Assembly (NCBI GenBank): GCA_017424205.1
Contig: JAFPAS010000073.1
Coordinates: 1-7,208, forward strand
Origin: Prevotella sp.
Lineage (GTDB): Bacteria; Bacteroidota; Bacteroidia; Bacteroidales; Bacteroidaceae
Direction of reading: 5' to 3'
DNA: 7,208 nt
In this document: one piece after another, positions 1 to 5,322 of the stretch
Layout of the letters: every line of letters begins with the position of its first letter
How positions within the stretch are numbered: the stretch's first letter is position 1
Translations under genes and position numbers: made by a program
Notes under the pieces: generated by a model
The model's database searches: none
What the model saw: only the letters and a program-made list of their open reading frames with translations
What the model was told of the DNA's origin: nothing

Positions 1-505
1 ACATGGCGTAGCGTGGCGAACCGTCGAGACGGATGATGAATAGACCAATCAAGCTCCACATCTCCATAATAAAGCACGGCATAATCCACATCATATAGTC
101 GAGCACTTGTGGCATCAACGTGTCGGAGGCTCCGAGATACTGTGCCGTCAGTGTGGGGAATGAATAGACAAAGGCTGCCAGCAATAGCATGATGGCGGTT
201 GAAAAATATATAGCTTGTGAGATGTTGATGCGTGCGGTTTTAATATTCTGTCTTGATAGATGGACAGAGGTGACCACAGAGCAACCTGCTCCAATCATCA
301 GACCGATGCCAGAGACAATCTGGTATATAGGCACAATAATATTGACTGCTGCCACACCATCTGCACCTACACCGTGACCGATGAATATTCCGTCAATGGC
401 TGTAACGGCAGATATGGACAGACAGCCAAGTAGGGTGGGTATGAGTATCTTGCGGAATAAGACAGATGTACGTTCTGTCTCGAAATCTATAGCATCTCTA
501 TTCAT
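1..505 (-). CDS. MATE family efflux transporter, N-terminal part (gene runs off left edge)
   Basis: Reading the minus strand from the ATG at 505-503 gives 168 codons without a stop, open at the left edge; MATE proteins are usually about 440-460 residues, so roughly the first third is present. The translation has a short charged N-terminus and then hydrophobic segments typical of an inner-membrane protein. Family-like stretches are AIDGIFIGHGVGADGVAAVN (residues 36-55), the glycine-rich GIGLMIGAGCSVVTS (66-80) and RLDGSPRYAM (159-168), which matches the MATE pattern of R-x-D-G-x-P after the fourth helix. MATE proteins export drugs or other organic compounds using Na+ or H+ gradients; the substrate here cannot be told. 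The start is supported by a TAACTTTG promoter box 25 bases upstream. It is divergent from the ferredoxin gene at 677. Family call is firm; function beyond that is open. Confidence 0.9.
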   Translation of the reverse strand, partial: MNRDAIDFETERTSVLFRKILIPTLLGCLSISAVTAIDGIFIGHGVGADGVAAVNIIVPIYQIVSGIGLMIGAGCSVVTSVHLSRQNIKTARINISQAIYFSTAIMLLLAAFVYSFPTLTAQYLGASDTLMPQVLDYMMWIMPCFIMEMWSLIGLFIIRLDGSPRYAM

Positions 506-676
506 TTCGTGTTTCTCTGAAATTTTTCGCAAAGTTAACAAATAATTATCATAAACAAGCCAATAGTTCCAATTATTCATCAGAATATCTGTAGCAGAAG
601 AGCTATCGTTCTCTTTCAGCTTAAGAACTTTTCTCAATCAAAATCCAAATTAACAATAACAATACATACAGAAACA
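506..676. other. Divergent intergenic region between MATE and ferredoxin genes
   Basis: This 171-base AT-rich gap holds the minus-strand promoter of the MATE gene at its left end. For the plus-strand gene at 677 I could not find a good TTG-N19-21-TAnnTTTG pair. The last bases before the ATG are A-rich (aacaataacaatacat), as is common for Bacteroidetes start regions, and no Shine-Dalgarno sequence is seen. No RNA gene or clear operator was recognised. Confidence 0.5.
530..558 (-). promoter_or_regulatory. Putative Bacteroidetes-type promoter of the MATE gene
   Basis: On the minus strand, TAACTTTG (537 down to 530) fully matches the Bacteroidetes -7 box TAnnTTTG. A TTG lies at 558-556 with an 18-base spacer, slightly shorter than the usual 19-21. 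Transcription would start about 18-20 bases before the ATG at 505, giving a very short leader. The -7 box is convincing; the -33 assignment is weaker. Confidence 0.6.
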
Positions 677-1510
677 ATGAAAATCAATAAAGTTCATCTT
701 ATAACGTTCTCTCCAACAAGAACCTCCCTGCGTATTGGAAAAGCAATAGCCAATGGGATAGAGGCGGAAGAACTCGTAGTGTCTGATTTCACTCATAGCG
801 ATAAGCAGGAAAGTGAAATAAAAGAGAATGATCTGGCAGTAATATCATTACCCGTATATGGCGGGCATATCGCACCGCTTGCAAAAAAACGCATAGATAG
901 TGTTAAGGGATGCGGCACTCCTGCGGTAGTCATCGCTGTCTATGGTAACCGTGATTACGAAATGGCGCTGCATGAAATGGCGGAATATTGTAGCGGTCAT
1001 GGATTTAAGGTTGTCGCTGCAGGCACTTTTGTTGGAGAACATTCTTACTCTACACAACTCACTCCTATAGCTATGGGACGTCCTGATGCTGATGACGAGG
1101 AATGTGCACGACAGTTTGGCGTGGCAATTCGTCAGAAAATGGAGTCAGCAGAAAATACAGAAGATTTGTCTGTAGTGGATGTGAATGATATAGAACGCCC
1201 GAAACAAGATGCTGAGGCTGTCAGCAGATTCAAATCGACTGTGGCAGGATGGGTGAAAGACGGAATGATAAAACCGTCAGTGCCTGAGGTAGATAGGTCT
1301 AAATGTAATGGCTGCGGAGTATGTGTTGGTGTGTGTCCGACTGCGGCAATATCAGAGGATGATGTTTCTGTTGTTTCTGTAGATCGATGCATTAAATGTT
1401 GTGCTTGCGTAAAAGAATGTCCTGAACATGCTCGCTCGCTTTCTACACCGTTTGCCCGTCTGCTTGCCGACAATTTTAAGGAAAGAAAAGAGAATATGAC
1501 ATTGCTTTAA
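677..1510 (+). CDS. EFR1-type flavodoxin/ferredoxin fusion protein (two 4Fe-4S clusters)
   Basis: A 277-residue protein, complete from ATG to TAA. Residues 1-150 resemble a flavodoxin-like domain: the first beta strand VHLITF leads into a loop SPTRTS (12-17) at the place of the FMN phosphate loop, and SLPVYGGHIAPLAKKRI (57-73) matches the second conserved segment of this family. The C-terminal part carries two 4Fe-4S motifs: C210-C213-C216-C220-P and C238-C241-C244-C248-P, with an extra cysteine at 242. The architecture fits the EFR1 family of flavodoxin-ferredoxin proteins, which are presumed cytoplasmic electron carriers; their partners are not well defined. There is no signal peptide. The gene stands alone, divergent from a transporter and followed by a 234-base gap. 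Arg15 where flavodoxins usually have glycine is notable. Fold and clusters are well supported; the redox partner is unknown. Confidence 0.88.
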   Translation: MKINKVHLITFSPTRTSLRIGKAIANGIEAEELVVSDFTHSDKQESEIKENDLAVISLPVYGGHIAPLAKKRIDSVKGCGTPAVVIAVYGNRDYEMALHEMAEYCSGHGFKVVAAGTFVGEHSYSTQLTPIAMGRPDADDEECARQFGVAIRQKMESAENTEDLSVVDVNDIERPKQDAEAVSRFKSTVAGWVKDGMIKPSVPEVDRSKCNGCGVCVGVCPTAAISEDDVSVVSVDRCIKCCACVKECPEHARSLSTPFARLLADNFKERKENMTLL

Positions 1511-1529
1511 TGCAGAAAAGTGTTCTGCA
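1511..1529 (+). terminator. Small hairpin directly after the ferredoxin stop codon
   Basis: TGCAGAA (1511-1517) and TTCTGCA (1523-1529) form a perfect 7-bp stem with loop AAGTG, starting at the base after the TAA. There is no U tract behind it, so it may be a weak terminator or an mRNA 3'-end stabiliser. Function is inferred only from position. Confidence 0.35.
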
Positions 1530-1607
1530 GCAGATGTGTGTTCTCTTCAAATATACGTAGTTGTCTGTCATATTGTTACGTATTAACAAAGATTTAACAC
1601 AATTAAA

Positions 1608-1638
1608 TTGGAGGGTTAGGAAAAAAGGACTAACTTTG
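1608..1638 (+). promoter_or_regulatory. Bacteroidetes-type promoter of the secreted-protein gene
   Basis: TTG at 1608-1610 and TAACTTTG at 1631-1638 are separated by exactly 20 bases, an ideal match to TTG-N19-21-TAnnTTTG recognised by the Bacteroidetes primary sigma factor. Transcription would start near 1643-1646, leaving a leader of about 100 bases before the ATG at 1745. This is the clearest promoter in the window and makes the secreted gene independent of the ferredoxin gene. Confidence 0.8.
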
Positions 1639-1655
1639 CAAAAATATAGGCTTCA

Positions 1656-1688
1656 CCTCGGAAATATAAGTAATTTCTTACTTTGAGG
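1656..1688 (+). other. Hairpin in the 5' leader of the secreted-protein gene
   Basis: AAGTAA (1668-1673) and TTACTT (1678-1683) form a perfect 6-bp stem with loop TTTC. An outer CCTC (1656-1659) can pair with GAGG (1685-1688), leaving an internal bulge of 8 bases on the left arm and one on the right. It sits just after the predicted transcription start and about 56 bases before the start codon. It could stabilise the mRNA or be a regulatory leader; no known riboswitch class was recognised. Confidence 0.4.
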
Positions 1689-1744
1689 CATATTCTGCGT
1701 TAAGACAGATAAGTACTAACTAAATATAATTAAATTCAAAAATT

Positions 1745-3289
1745 ATGAGAAAATCTTTACACATTACACTTTTATTCTTCATGATGCTGCTTACAGGTGC
1801 AGCTAATGCAGAAACAGTAACGTTTGATTTTACTGGTAGCACAGCTTATGGAATGACTCTGCTCAGCGGTTCTACTCAGGAATACAACCTAGATCCAACA
1901 ATTTGTACAGAGGGTGCAGTTACACTGACCTTGAACGGAAGATCAAGATGGTGGAAAGCAAGTAAGGGTAATGAGTTGCGATGCTATAGCGGAACAACAT
2001 TTACAGTGTCAGTACCAAATGGTGTTATCACAAAGGTTGAACTTACTGCTACAACTCCTTCTAATTTCACAGCAAACGGATATAGCAATGGAGTTTGGGA
2101 AGGTTCGGCATCAAGTGTAGACTTTGCTTGTACAATTACAAAAAGTAACACTCCTATTTCTAAGATGACTGTTACTTACTCTGCATCATCTGCATCAAAG
2201 AAGGCTGCTGAGCTTGCATTCAGCGAAACATCTGTAACAGGTGTTGTTGGCAAGCCATTCACAGCTCCTACACTGACTAAGGCTACTACAGCGAGCGTGC
2301 AGTATACATCTGATAATACTAATGTAGCAACAGTTGATGCTAACTCTGGCGCAGTAACACTCAAAGCTGCTGGTACAGTGAAGATTACAGCAACAGCTGC
2401 AGAGAATGATGAATACTATGAGGGTAGCGCATCTTACACTATACAGGTAAACTCAGAGGATTTCACAAGCTCTAAGGAGAATCCGCTTACTGTAGCAAAG
2501 GTGATGGCTGCATACGCTAATGGCGAGACAATCTCTGGTGATGTGTATATCAAGGGTATTGTAACTCAGGTAGACGAAATCAGTGCTCAATACGGCAACG
2601 CTACATACTGCATCAATGATACTGATTCAAAGGATGGACAGTTGAAGATATATCGTGGTATGTATATCGATGGTGAGAAATTCACATCAACAGATCAGCT
2701 TGTACCAGGCGATGAGGTGATTGTATGTGGTAAGATGACAGTATACAATGACGTACCTCAGATGGCACAGGGAAATATGATTGTTTCGCTTAAGAAAGGT
2801 TCTTCATCTGTTGTTGACATCACAAACACTCCTGAGACAGCATACACAGTAGCTAAGGCTAACGAGCTTATTGCTGCAGGAGAAGGTCTCGTAAACTCTG
2901 TATACGTAAAGGGTGTAATCAGCAAGATTGATGAGGTTAGCGTAAGCTATGGAAATGCTGGCTTCTACATCAACGATACAAATACAGAAGAAGGTCAGCT
3001 CCAGGTTTATCGCTGCAAATATCTCAACAACGAGAAATTCACAGCAGAAGACCAGATTGCTGTTGGTGACAACGTTGTAATATACGGACAGCTTAAGAAC
3101 TATAACGGCACATTCGAAATTACTAATTGCTACGTATACTCAATTGAGAAGAGCGCAACAGGTATCGAAGGTGTTGAGGCTGACAAGATGCAGAACAATG
3201 GTGAGGTTTATGACCTCAGCGGTAAGGTGGCTCCAGCATCACGCAAGGGTATTGTGATTGTTGGCGGAAAGAAGATCATTAGAAAATAA
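1745..3289 (+). CDS. Secreted protein: Ig-like domain, two OB-fold-like domains, sorting-type C-terminus
   Basis: A 514-residue exported protein of unknown function. Residues 1-22 are a signal peptide (MRK, hydrophobic core, ANA before Glu23). Residues 23-146 form a beta-rich domain (TVTFDFTGS... to KMTVTYSA) of a kind seen in Prevotella surface proteins. Residues 155-236 look like a bacterial Ig-like (BIG2-type) domain, with YTSDNTNVATVD followed by AAGTVKITATA. Residues 246-349 and 365-468 are two copies of an OB-fold-like domain, each with TVAK at its start, VYIKG or VYVKG, YGNA...INDT, GQL and a GD-V-V-GQ/GK strand. The tail after 470 (VYDLSG...KGIVIVGGKKIIRK) resembles the C-terminal sorting or anchoring signals of Bacteroidales exported proteins. 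No catalytic motif, lipobox or protease signature was seen, so a binding or scaffold role is inferred. Start choice is fixed by the signal peptide. Lysine is mostly AAG, hinting at good expression. Confidence 0.85.
   Translation: MRKSLHITLLFFMMLLTGAANAETVTFDFTGSTAYGMTLLSGSTQEYNLDPTICTEGAVTLTLNGRSRWWKASKGNELRCYSGTTFTVSVPNGVITKVELTATTPSNFTANGYSNGVWEGSASSVDFACTITKSNTPISKMTVTYSASSASKKAAELAFSETSVTGVVGKPFTAPTLTKATTASVQYTSDNTNVATVDANSGAVTLKAAGTVKITATAAENDEYYEGSASYTIQVNSEDFTSSKENPLTVAKVMAAYANGETISGDVYIKGIVTQVDEISAQYGNATYCINDTDSKDGQLKIYRGMYIDGEKFTSTDQLVPGDEVIVCGKMTVYNDVPQMAQGNMIVSLKKGSSSVVDITNTPETAYTVAKANELIAAGEGLVNSVYVKGVISKIDEVSVSYGNAGFYINDTNTEEGQLQVYRCKYLNNEKFTAEDQIAVGDNVVIYGQLKNYNGTFEITNCYVYSIEKSATGIEGVEADKMQNNGEVYDLSGKVAPASRKGIVIVGGKKIIRK
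2480..3148 (+). repeat. Tandem pair of OB-fold-like domains within the secreted protein
   Basis: Two coding units, 2480-2791 and 2837-3148, encode domains of about 104 residues at a period of 119 residues. Shared positions include TVAK, VY(I/V)KG(I/V), (V/I)DE(I/V)S, YGNA, INDT, GQL, YR, EKFT, DQ and GD(E/N)VV-type strands. They have diverged in sequence, so this is an old internal duplication rather than a recent DNA repeat. OB-like domains of this sort also accompany exported nucleases in Bacteroidetes, but no nuclease domain is present here. Confidence 0.75.
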
Positions 3290-3320
3290 CCTTTCGCAAC
3301 ACACATAAGTGAAATAACCG

Positions 3321-3358
3321 ACGAGGTGCGGCAATCGGATATGATTGCTGCACCTCGT
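3321..3358 (+). terminator. Strong hairpin downstream of the secreted-protein gene
   Basis: ACGAGGTGCGGCAATC (3321-3336) pairs with GATTGCTGCACCTCGT (3343-3358) over 16 base pairs with a single G-U wobble and a 6-base loop GGATAT. It begins 31 bases after the TAA. The run of T expected of a textbook intrinsic terminator is missing (TCCGTATAAGG follows), so it may also act as a 3'-end stabiliser or work in both directions. The stem itself is beyond doubt. Confidence 0.7.
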
Positions 3359-3480
3359 TCCGTATAAGGAGATATCAGCGTAGATGTGGCTGATTTGGCA
3401 AATGCAGAATATGTTTTGCACTTTTATTTACCTGCAACACTACTCATTATAAGCGATATATGTTAATTCTTGATAAAAAC

Positions 3481-3511
3481 TTTCATTATCAATATTTTTT
3501 TTGTACTTTTG
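3481..3511 (+). promoter_or_regulatory. Candidate promoter of uxaC
   Basis: TACTTTTG (3504-3511) matches TAnnTTTG. Twenty bases upstream is TTTC (3481-3484) instead of the usual TTG, so the -33 element is degenerate. Such a weak upstream box would fit a gene that needs an activator or is induced by substrate, but this is inference. The predicted leader is about 125 bases. Confidence 0.5.
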
Positions 3512-3641
3512 CACTAGCATATATAGAACGCACGTTGCGCATGTGTGTTGCTTCTAAATAGAAGTGCCATGATGTGTAACTGCGGGATGTATATTCAAAA
3601 ACAGATTTATTAATTAGAACATATAACCTTAAAGAAACATT

Positions 3642-5057
3642 ATGAAAAAATTCAATGATGAGAACTTCCTGCTCGAAACAAAGACAGCGCAGGACCTATA
3701 CCACAATCATGCGGCTAAAATGCCTATCATCGACTATCACTGCCACCTGATTCCTCAGATGGTTGCTGAGAACAAGCGTTTTGACTCTATTGCACAGATT
3801 TGGCTCATGGGCGACCACTATAAGTGGCGCGCAATGCGTTCAAATGGTGTGAACGAACGTTTCTGTACAGGCAAGGATACAACTGACTGGGAGAAGTTTG
3901 AGAAGTGGGCTGAGACAGTGCCTTACACATTCCGTAACCCTCTCTATCACTGGACACACCTCGAGCTGAAGACAGCTTTCGGTATTGAGGAGACTCTTAA
4001 TCCTACAAATGCTCGTGCAATATACGACAAGTGTAACGACCTTATTGCTAACGATCCAAAGTTTACACCTCGTGGTCTGATGGAGCACTACAATGTAGAG
4101 CTTGTTTGTACAACAGACGATCCTGTAGACTCACTGGAATACCATGATGTAGTTGCTGCTGACCCAACATGCAAGACACGCATGATTCCTGCTTGGCGTC
4201 CTGATGCAGCAATGAATATCGAGGCTGCTACATTCAAGGCATATGTTGAGAAGCTGGCTGCTGTTTCTGGTGTTGAAATAAAGACTTTCGCAGACATGAT
4301 TGCAGCACTGCAGAACCGTCATGACTTCTTCGCTTCTAAGGGTTGCAAGCTCTCTGACCATGGTATCGAGGAATTCTACGACGAGCCATACACAGATGCA
4401 GAGATTGATGCAATTCTCGACAAGGCTCTCAGCGGTAAGGCTGTTAGCGTAGAGGAGCAGCGCAAGTATAAGCATGCGTTCCTCAAAGAGATGGCTATCA
4501 TGGATTATGAGGCAGGATGGACACAGCAGTTCCACTACGGAGCTATCCGTAACAACAATACACTGATGTTCAACAAGCTTGGTGCTGATACAGGCTTCGA
4601 CTCAATCGGTGAGTTTACAACAGCGAAGGCTATGAGCCACTTCCTCGACGAACTGAATGTACAGGGCAAGCTTGCTAAGACAATCCTTTACAACCTCAAC
4701 CCATGCGCTAACGAAGTTATCGCAACAATGCTTGGCAACTTCCAGGACGGTTCATGCCCAGGTAAGATTCAGTGGGGTTCAGGATGGTGGTTCCTCGATC
4801 AGAAGGATGGCATGGAGAAGCAGATGAATGCACTTTCTGTTCTTGGTCTTCTTTCACGTTTCGTAGGTATGCTTACTGACTCTCGCTCATTCCTCTCTTA
4901 CCCACGTCATGAGTACTTCCGTCGTACACTCTGTAACCTTGTTGGCAAGGATATCGAGAACGGTCTCATACCATTTGAGGGATATGAAGAGCAGCGCGTT
5001 CGCCAGATGATTGAAGACATCTGCTACAACAATGCAAAGGAATACTTCAACTTCTAA
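3642..5057 (+). CDS. uxaC: Glucuronate (uronate) isomerase
   Basis: A full-length 471-residue cytoplasmic enzyme, matching the usual length of about 465-475. UxaC converts D-glucuronate to D-fructuronate and D-galacturonate to D-tagaturonate, the entry step of hexuronate breakdown. It belongs to the amidohydrolase superfamily. Visible marks are DYHCHLIPQ with the metal-site H33 and H35, YKWRAMRSNGV (60-70), VCTTDDPVDSLEYH (155-168), FHYGAIRNNN (297-306), IQWGSGWWFLDQ (377-388) and LTDSRSFLSYPRHEYFRR (411-428), where D412 is the likely last-strand aspartate. The ATG follows an A-rich leader (aaagaaacatt) with no Shine-Dalgarno site. The gene is bounded by hairpins on both sides, so it appears monocistronic; no uxaA, uxaB, uxuA, uxuB or transporter gene is in view. 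Lysine codons are nearly all AAG, suggesting high expression. Confidence 0.97.
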   Translation: MKKFNDENFLLETKTAQDLYHNHAAKMPIIDYHCHLIPQMVAENKRFDSIAQIWLMGDHYKWRAMRSNGVNERFCTGKDTTDWEKFEKWAETVPYTFRNPLYHWTHLELKTAFGIEETLNPTNARAIYDKCNDLIANDPKFTPRGLMEHYNVELVCTTDDPVDSLEYHDVVAADPTCKTRMIPAWRPDAAMNIEAATFKAYVEKLAAVSGVEIKTFADMIAALQNRHDFFASKGCKLSDHGIEEFYDEPYTDAEIDAILDKALSGKAVSVEEQRKYKHAFLKEMAIMDYEAGWTQQFHYGAIRNNNTLMFNKLGADTGFDSIGEFTTAKAMSHFLDELNVQGKLAKTILYNLNPCANEVIATMLGNFQDGSCPGKIQWGSGWWFLDQKDGMEKQMNALSVLGLLSRFVGMLTDSRSFLSYPRHEYFRRTLCNLVGKDIENGLIPFEGYEEQRVRQMIEDICYNNAKEYFNF

Positions 5058-5088
5058 GACATAACCCGTAATCTTCGGATATTGATAT

Positions 5089-5157
5089 AGGGAGATAGAG
5101 GACGATACGTTGTGAAAATTATTGCAGCAAACATCTGTCTTCTATCTCCCTGCTTTT
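5089..5157 (+). terminator. Intrinsic terminator of uxaC with long loop
   Basis: AGGGAGATAGAGGAC (5089-5103) pairs with GTCTTCTATCTCCCT (5137-5151) over 15 base pairs with one G-U wobble. GC and then TTTTT (5154-5158) follow, a proper U tract. The 33-base loop (5104-5136) is unusually long for a terminator. The stem starts 31 bases after the uxaC stop. Confidence 0.85.
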
Positions 5158-5158
5158 T

Positions 5159-5322
5159 ATTCGTTCGTTAGGAATGAAAACATCTTAATGTGTTGAGTAG
5201 AGATGATGCTAATCTGATTTTGTCTGTGTTTTCTTTTACTTTTCTAATGAGCATTCCCCTGTCAGTTAATTATTGCATGCTAATTTGCAGAAGATATTAC
5301 TAACCCAACTCGTCAATAATCA
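5159..5322. other. Intergenic region upstream of the helicase gene
   Basis: About 160 AT-rich bases separate the uxaC terminator from the helicase start. Near-matches to the Bacteroidetes -7 box occur (TACTTTTC at 5237-5244, CTAATTTG at 5280-5287) but each departs from the consensus, and the first has no TTG at the right distance. No RNA gene was recognised. Confidence 0.4.

Larger units (their letters stand above)
3290..3641. other. Intergenic region between the secreted-protein gene and uxaC
   Basis: This 352-base gap contains a strong hairpin (3321-3358), an AT-rich stretch with no recognised gene (3359-3480), a promoter candidate (about 3481-3511) and a leader of about 125 bases before uxaC. 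Within the leader, CGCA-CGT-TGCG (3529-3539) and CTTCT-AAAT-AGAAG (3551-3564) can form small hairpins. No tRNA, known riboswitch or regulator-binding site was recognised. Confidence 0.6.

Noticed and set aside
189..377. Open 62-codon plus-strand frame
   Set aside because: It lies antisense to the MATE gene, whose family motifs are clear in the other strand.
1132..1473. Open 113-codon minus-strand frame
   Set aside because: It is antisense to the 4Fe-4S region of the ferredoxin gene; the composition (many Thr, Ser, His) is that of a shadow frame.
3239..3421. Open 60-codon minus-strand frame
   Set aside because: It overlaps the end of the secreted-protein gene and reads through the hairpin at 3321-3358, with no recognisable protein features.
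3384..3452. 22-codon hydrophobic plus-strand frame with AAGGAG 12 bases upstream
   Set aside because: Too short to judge, the spacing is long, and Shine-Dalgarno sites are not the norm in this lineage; probably chance.
4131..4535. Open 134-codon minus-strand frame
   Set aside because: It is fully antisense to uxaC, which is conserved along its whole length and has biased codon use that creates such open frames.
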